Assembly: GCA_036401755.1 (NCBI GenBank)
Contig: DASWUD010000125.1
Span: 1-7,419, forward strand
From: DASWUD01 sp036401755
GTDB lineage: Bacteria > Pseudomonadota > Gammaproteobacteria > Thiohalomonadales > Thiohalomonadaceae
Length of the DNA stretch: 7,419 nt
Direction: 5' to 3'
Made by a program: the position numbers and the translations under genes
Notes under the pieces: model-generated
Databases searched by the model: none
Told to the model about the DNA's origin: nothing
Seen by the model: only the letters and a program-made list of their open reading frames with translations
In this document: one piece after another, positions 5,406-7,419 of the stretch
Numbering within the stretch: position 1 is the stretch's first letter
Layout of the letters: every line of letters begins with the position of its first letter

Positions 5406-6050
5406 ATGCAAGAAGCCCCCGAAACAGCTTTGTCGACAGTACGCGAGCGGCTGCTCGATGCGGCGCGTCGCTGCTTCCTCTCCGACGAATATCACGCGGT
5501 GAGTACCCGGCAGATTGCAGAGTTGGCGCAGACCAATGTCTCGATGATCCGCTACTACTTCGGCAACAAGGAGGGGTTGTACGAGGAGATGATCCGCGAA
5601 ACCTATAGCCCCGTACTTGACCTGCTTGATACTGAAATGATGGCCAGTACCCAGGGTTATGCAGGCTTATTACGCGCCTCATACCAAGCCTTGATCAAGA
5701 ACCCCGAATTTCCCAAATTGATCCTCAAGGTGCTGGCCCTCAATCAGGGGCCGGGACGGCGCTTTATCCTGCAGCTGCTCGAACGCGGACGCACGCGCAC
5801 CCGGCAGAGTATCGAGGCGATGAAGAGCACAGGTGAGGTTGAGGATGATGTGGATGCGGATATGGTGCGCATGCTCTTTGTCAGTCTGGCCATGACCCCG
5901 ATGCTGCTGAAATCCATTTTCGAAGAACAGCTGGAGCGCAAGCTGGACGGCGACTTTCTTGACCAGCTGGCACAGTTGGGAGGGCGACTCTTCGCGGCGG
6001 GACTCAGCCCGGCACGGCGGGACACAGAAAACGATAAGGGAAGGAGTTAG
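5406..6050 (+). CDS. TetR-family transcriptional regulator
   Basis: This is a 214-residue one-component regulator. The N-terminal DNA-binding domain (about 11-60) contains the canonical helix-turn-helix STRQIAELAQTNVSMIRYYF (33-52) followed by GNKEGLYEEMI. The rest (about 65-214) is the helical ligand and dimerisation domain, whose ligand cannot be read from sequence. The frame is open back to a TTG at 5334, but that TTG is part of the TTGACA hexamer. The ATG at 5406 has GGAG at about 6 nt spacing and starts just before the family homology, so it is preferred over the ATG at 5394. The methyltransferase gene begins 2 bp after the stop, so both are almost surely co-transcribed; the regulator probably represses its own operon through the upstream dyads. 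Confidence 0.92.
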   Translation: MQEAPETALSTVRERLLDAARRCFLSDEYHAVSTRQIAELAQTNVSMIRYYFGNKEGLYEEMIRETYSPVLDLLDTEMMASTQGYAGLLRASYQALIKNPEFPKLILKVLALNQGPGRRFILQLLERGRTRTRQSIEAMKSTGEVEDDVDADMVRMLFVSLAMTPMLLKSIFEEQLERKLDGDFLDQLAQLGGRLFAAGLSPARRDTENDKGRS

Positions 6051-6052
6051 AG

Positions 6053-7171
6053 ATGAGCAGGTTCGGCAAACATCGAGTGGCCGTATGGCTGATGGGCAAA
6101 CTGCTGACCTTCGCCGGCGCGCTACAGAATATTCCCAACAAGACGACGCCACCGCCCTTTCGACTGATGCAGATCAGTAGCAGCTACTGGCAGTCACGTG
6201 CCCTATACGTGGCAGCACAACTCAACATCGCCAGCTTATTGGGCGCTAGCCCGATGCAGGTTGAAGCGTTGGCGAAGAAAGTAGCGGCGCATCCTGATGC
6301 GCTATACCGTCTGCTGCGCATGCTCGCCGCGATGGGCATCTTCACCGAAGCAGCGCCGCGCACCTTTGCCAACAATCCGCTCTCCGAACCGCTGCGCGAT
6401 GACAGCGCGCAATCCATCCGGGCGATGATCCTGATGCACAACTCACCCGAGATGAGCCGCCCCTGGTGCGAGCAACTGGAGAATGGGGTGCGCAGTGGCG
6501 AGCCACCGTTTGTGCTCACACACGGAGCCGAGCTGTTTGATTACATGGATAACCACGCGGAATTTGACCACCTGTTCTCTCGCGCCATGGACTCCGTGGA
6601 GGCCCTGGCGGGCGACAGCTTTGCCACCGATTTCGATTGGGGACGTTTCGAGCGGCTGATTGATGTCGGGGGCTCACGAGGCGCCAAGGCAATCACCATC
6701 CTCAAGCACCATCCCAAACTGCAGGCGCTGGTGTTCGACCGGCCGCAGGTGGTGGCAGGGGCGGTAGAATTTCTCAAGGGCCAGGTGGCGCCAGAACTAT
6801 TGGCGCGGCTCACCTTCGAAGGCGGTAGCATGTTGGAATACATTCCCCCCGCCCGCAGTGCGCGTGATGTCTATCTGCTGAGCGCAGTGTTCCACGGCAT
6901 CGATGACGCTGCCTGTATCCAGACCCTCAAGCGCCTGGCCGCGGCTATCGGCGGCACCGGTGCCACGGTAGCGCTGCTGGAGATGGTGATGGCGGAGCAC
7001 AACGCCGATTTCATCACCGCCTCATTCGACATGCAGATGTTCATGGGCACGCGGGGACGCGAACGAACGCTGCGCGAGTGGGAGGGACTCTTCAAGGCAG
7101 GCGGCTTCACCCTCAGCGAAGTGGTTGGGCTGCGTACCTTCGGCAAGATCCTGGTGATTCACGCCCAATGA
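6053..7171 (+). CDS. SAM-dependent O-methyltransferase-like protein (Methyltransf_2 type)
   Basis: This 372-residue protein has the layout of class I small-molecule O-methyltransferases. The N-terminal dimerisation/winged-helix part (about 36-115) includes ALYVAAQLNIASLLGASPMQ and YRLLRMLAAMGIF. The Rossmann-type SAM domain (about 160-372) has motif I LIDVGGSRGAKA (202-213), the post-I acidic residue in FDRPQV (D229), and a C-terminal RERTLREWEGLFKAGGF. Motif I has serine where GGGxG is usual. The general-base histidine region of plant and fungal homologues (HDWDD) appears as FHGIDD (H281, D284, D285), so the base is kept. Residues 1-30 add a hydrophobic, basic stretch (VAVWLMGKLLTFAGALQNI) that might touch the membrane. 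The acceptor is unknown. GGAAGGAG precedes the ATG at 6 nt. It is the second gene of a TetR-led operon; no biosynthetic neighbours are in view. Confidence 0.9.
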   Translation: MSRFGKHRVAVWLMGKLLTFAGALQNIPNKTTPPPFRLMQISSSYWQSRALYVAAQLNIASLLGASPMQVEALAKKVAAHPDALYRLLRMLAAMGIFTEAAPRTFANNPLSEPLRDDSAQSIRAMILMHNSPEMSRPWCEQLENGVRSGEPPFVLTHGAELFDYMDNHAEFDHLFSRAMDSVEALAGDSFATDFDWGRFERLIDVGGSRGAKAITILKHHPKLQALVFDRPQVVAGAVEFLKGQVAPELLARLTFEGGSMLEYIPPARSARDVYLLSAVFHGIDDAACIQTLKRLAAAIGGTGATVALLEMVMAEHNADFITASFDMQMFMGTRGRERTLREWEGLFKAGGFTLSEVVGLRTFGKILVIHAQ

Positions 7172-7189
7172 CCGCGTCGCTTTGACGGC

Positions 7190-7203
7190 CTCTCCACGGA
7201 GAG
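7190..7203 (+). other. Short perfect dyad after the methyltransferase gene
   Basis: CTCTCC-AC-GGAGAG is a 6-bp inverted repeat with a 2-nt centre, 18 bp after the stop. The centre is too short for a normal RNA hairpin, so as RNA the inner pair would open. Function unknown. Confidence 0.3.
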
Positions 7204-7210
7204 CCGATGG

Positions 7211-7245
7211 ACGGGCCGTCGCCGGCGGTGTTGGCGCCGGCCCGT
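7211..7245 (+). terminator. Strong GC-rich hairpin after the methyltransferase gene
   Basis: Arms at 7211-7223 (ACGGGCCGTCGCC) and 7233-7245 (GGCGCCGGCCCGT) pair over 13 positions with one mismatch and a 9-nt loop. It lies 40 bp after the operon's last stop and is well placed to end transcription or protect the 3' end. It is followed by TGGGTAC, not a T-run, so it is not a textbook intrinsic terminator. Confidence 0.5.
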
Positions 7246-7388
7246 TGGGTACAACACCAACCTAACAACAGCCGGTCTGACGTAACCCCCTGTCTGCTCC
7301 TCCACTGTTACGATCATCCGTGCGCCCCCGTCCCAGGCAGCAGCCTGCCACCACCCGTAACACCTCATCTATTCTCGCTGCATGGCAT

Positions 7389-7404
7389 TGTAACTTTTGT
7401 TACA
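7389..7404. promoter_or_regulatory. Perfect dyad TGTAAC-TTTT-GTTACA near the right edge
   Basis: Both 6-bp arms match exactly around a TTTT centre. It looks like a protein-binding site for a gene beyond the window or a small hairpin. The TGTAA-N6-TTACA core is reminiscent of, but shorter than, the TyrR box; I do not assign a regulator. The surrounding 7246-7419 has no convincing gene; a minus-strand frame at 7159-7368 is arginine-rich, overlaps the methyltransferase end and looks non-coding. Confidence 0.4.
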
Positions 7405-7419
7405 GACCCATCTGTGGCG

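Noticed and set aside
7159..7368. Small minus-strand open frame at the right end
   Set aside because: It overlaps the methyltransferase 3' end and the strong hairpin, is arginine-rich and shows no motif.

Overview
The window reads like chromosomal DNA of a GC-rich gammaproteobacterium, probably one with sulfur-oxidising relatives (Chromatiales-like). This placement is inferred from protein style, strong Shine-Dalgarno sites, a DsrC/TusE-family gene, a possible DsrS-like fragment and a hairpin-type intergenic repeat. No marker gene fixes the taxon. No rRNA, tRNA, CRISPR array, transposase or phage gene was seen.

Left part (1-2776, all on the minus strand): a MoxR-type AAA+ ATPase gene is followed by a gene for a protein joining an HExxH metallopeptidase-like domain to a C-terminal VWA-like domain, and then by the first 20 or so codons of a gene that runs off the left edge and resembles the start of DsrS-type proteins. 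The two gaps in this row are filled by repeats. A 147-bp near-continuous inverted repeat with TTAA at both ends lies between the ATPase and VWA genes. A set of related 'GCAAAGGACGC' repeats lies between the VWA gene and the partial gene. ATPase and VWA protein probably act as a chaperone pair that remodels or matures an unknown target.

Middle part (2777-5247): after a 334-bp gene-free stretch come a DsrC/TusE-family gene lacking the usual penultimate cysteine, and an HPP-family membrane protein gene with an unusual cysteine-containing C-terminal tail. These two minus-strand genes are 36 bp apart and their leaders share a GTAACACCT element at nearly the same distance from the start codon. A LysR-family gene (HdfR-like) is divergently transcribed from a 115-bp AT-rich gap. 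The arrangement suggests a LysR-controlled transporter plus sulfur-carrier-like or regulatory protein unit.

Right part (5248-7419, plus strand): a TetR-family regulator gene, preceded by two overlapping dyads over a TTGACA hexamer, is followed after 2 bp by a gene for an SAM-dependent O-methyltransferase-like protein. This looks like a self-regulated two-gene operon. A strong GC-rich hairpin follows it. The last 170 bases contain no convincing gene but end with a perfect TGTAAC-N4-GTTACA dyad.
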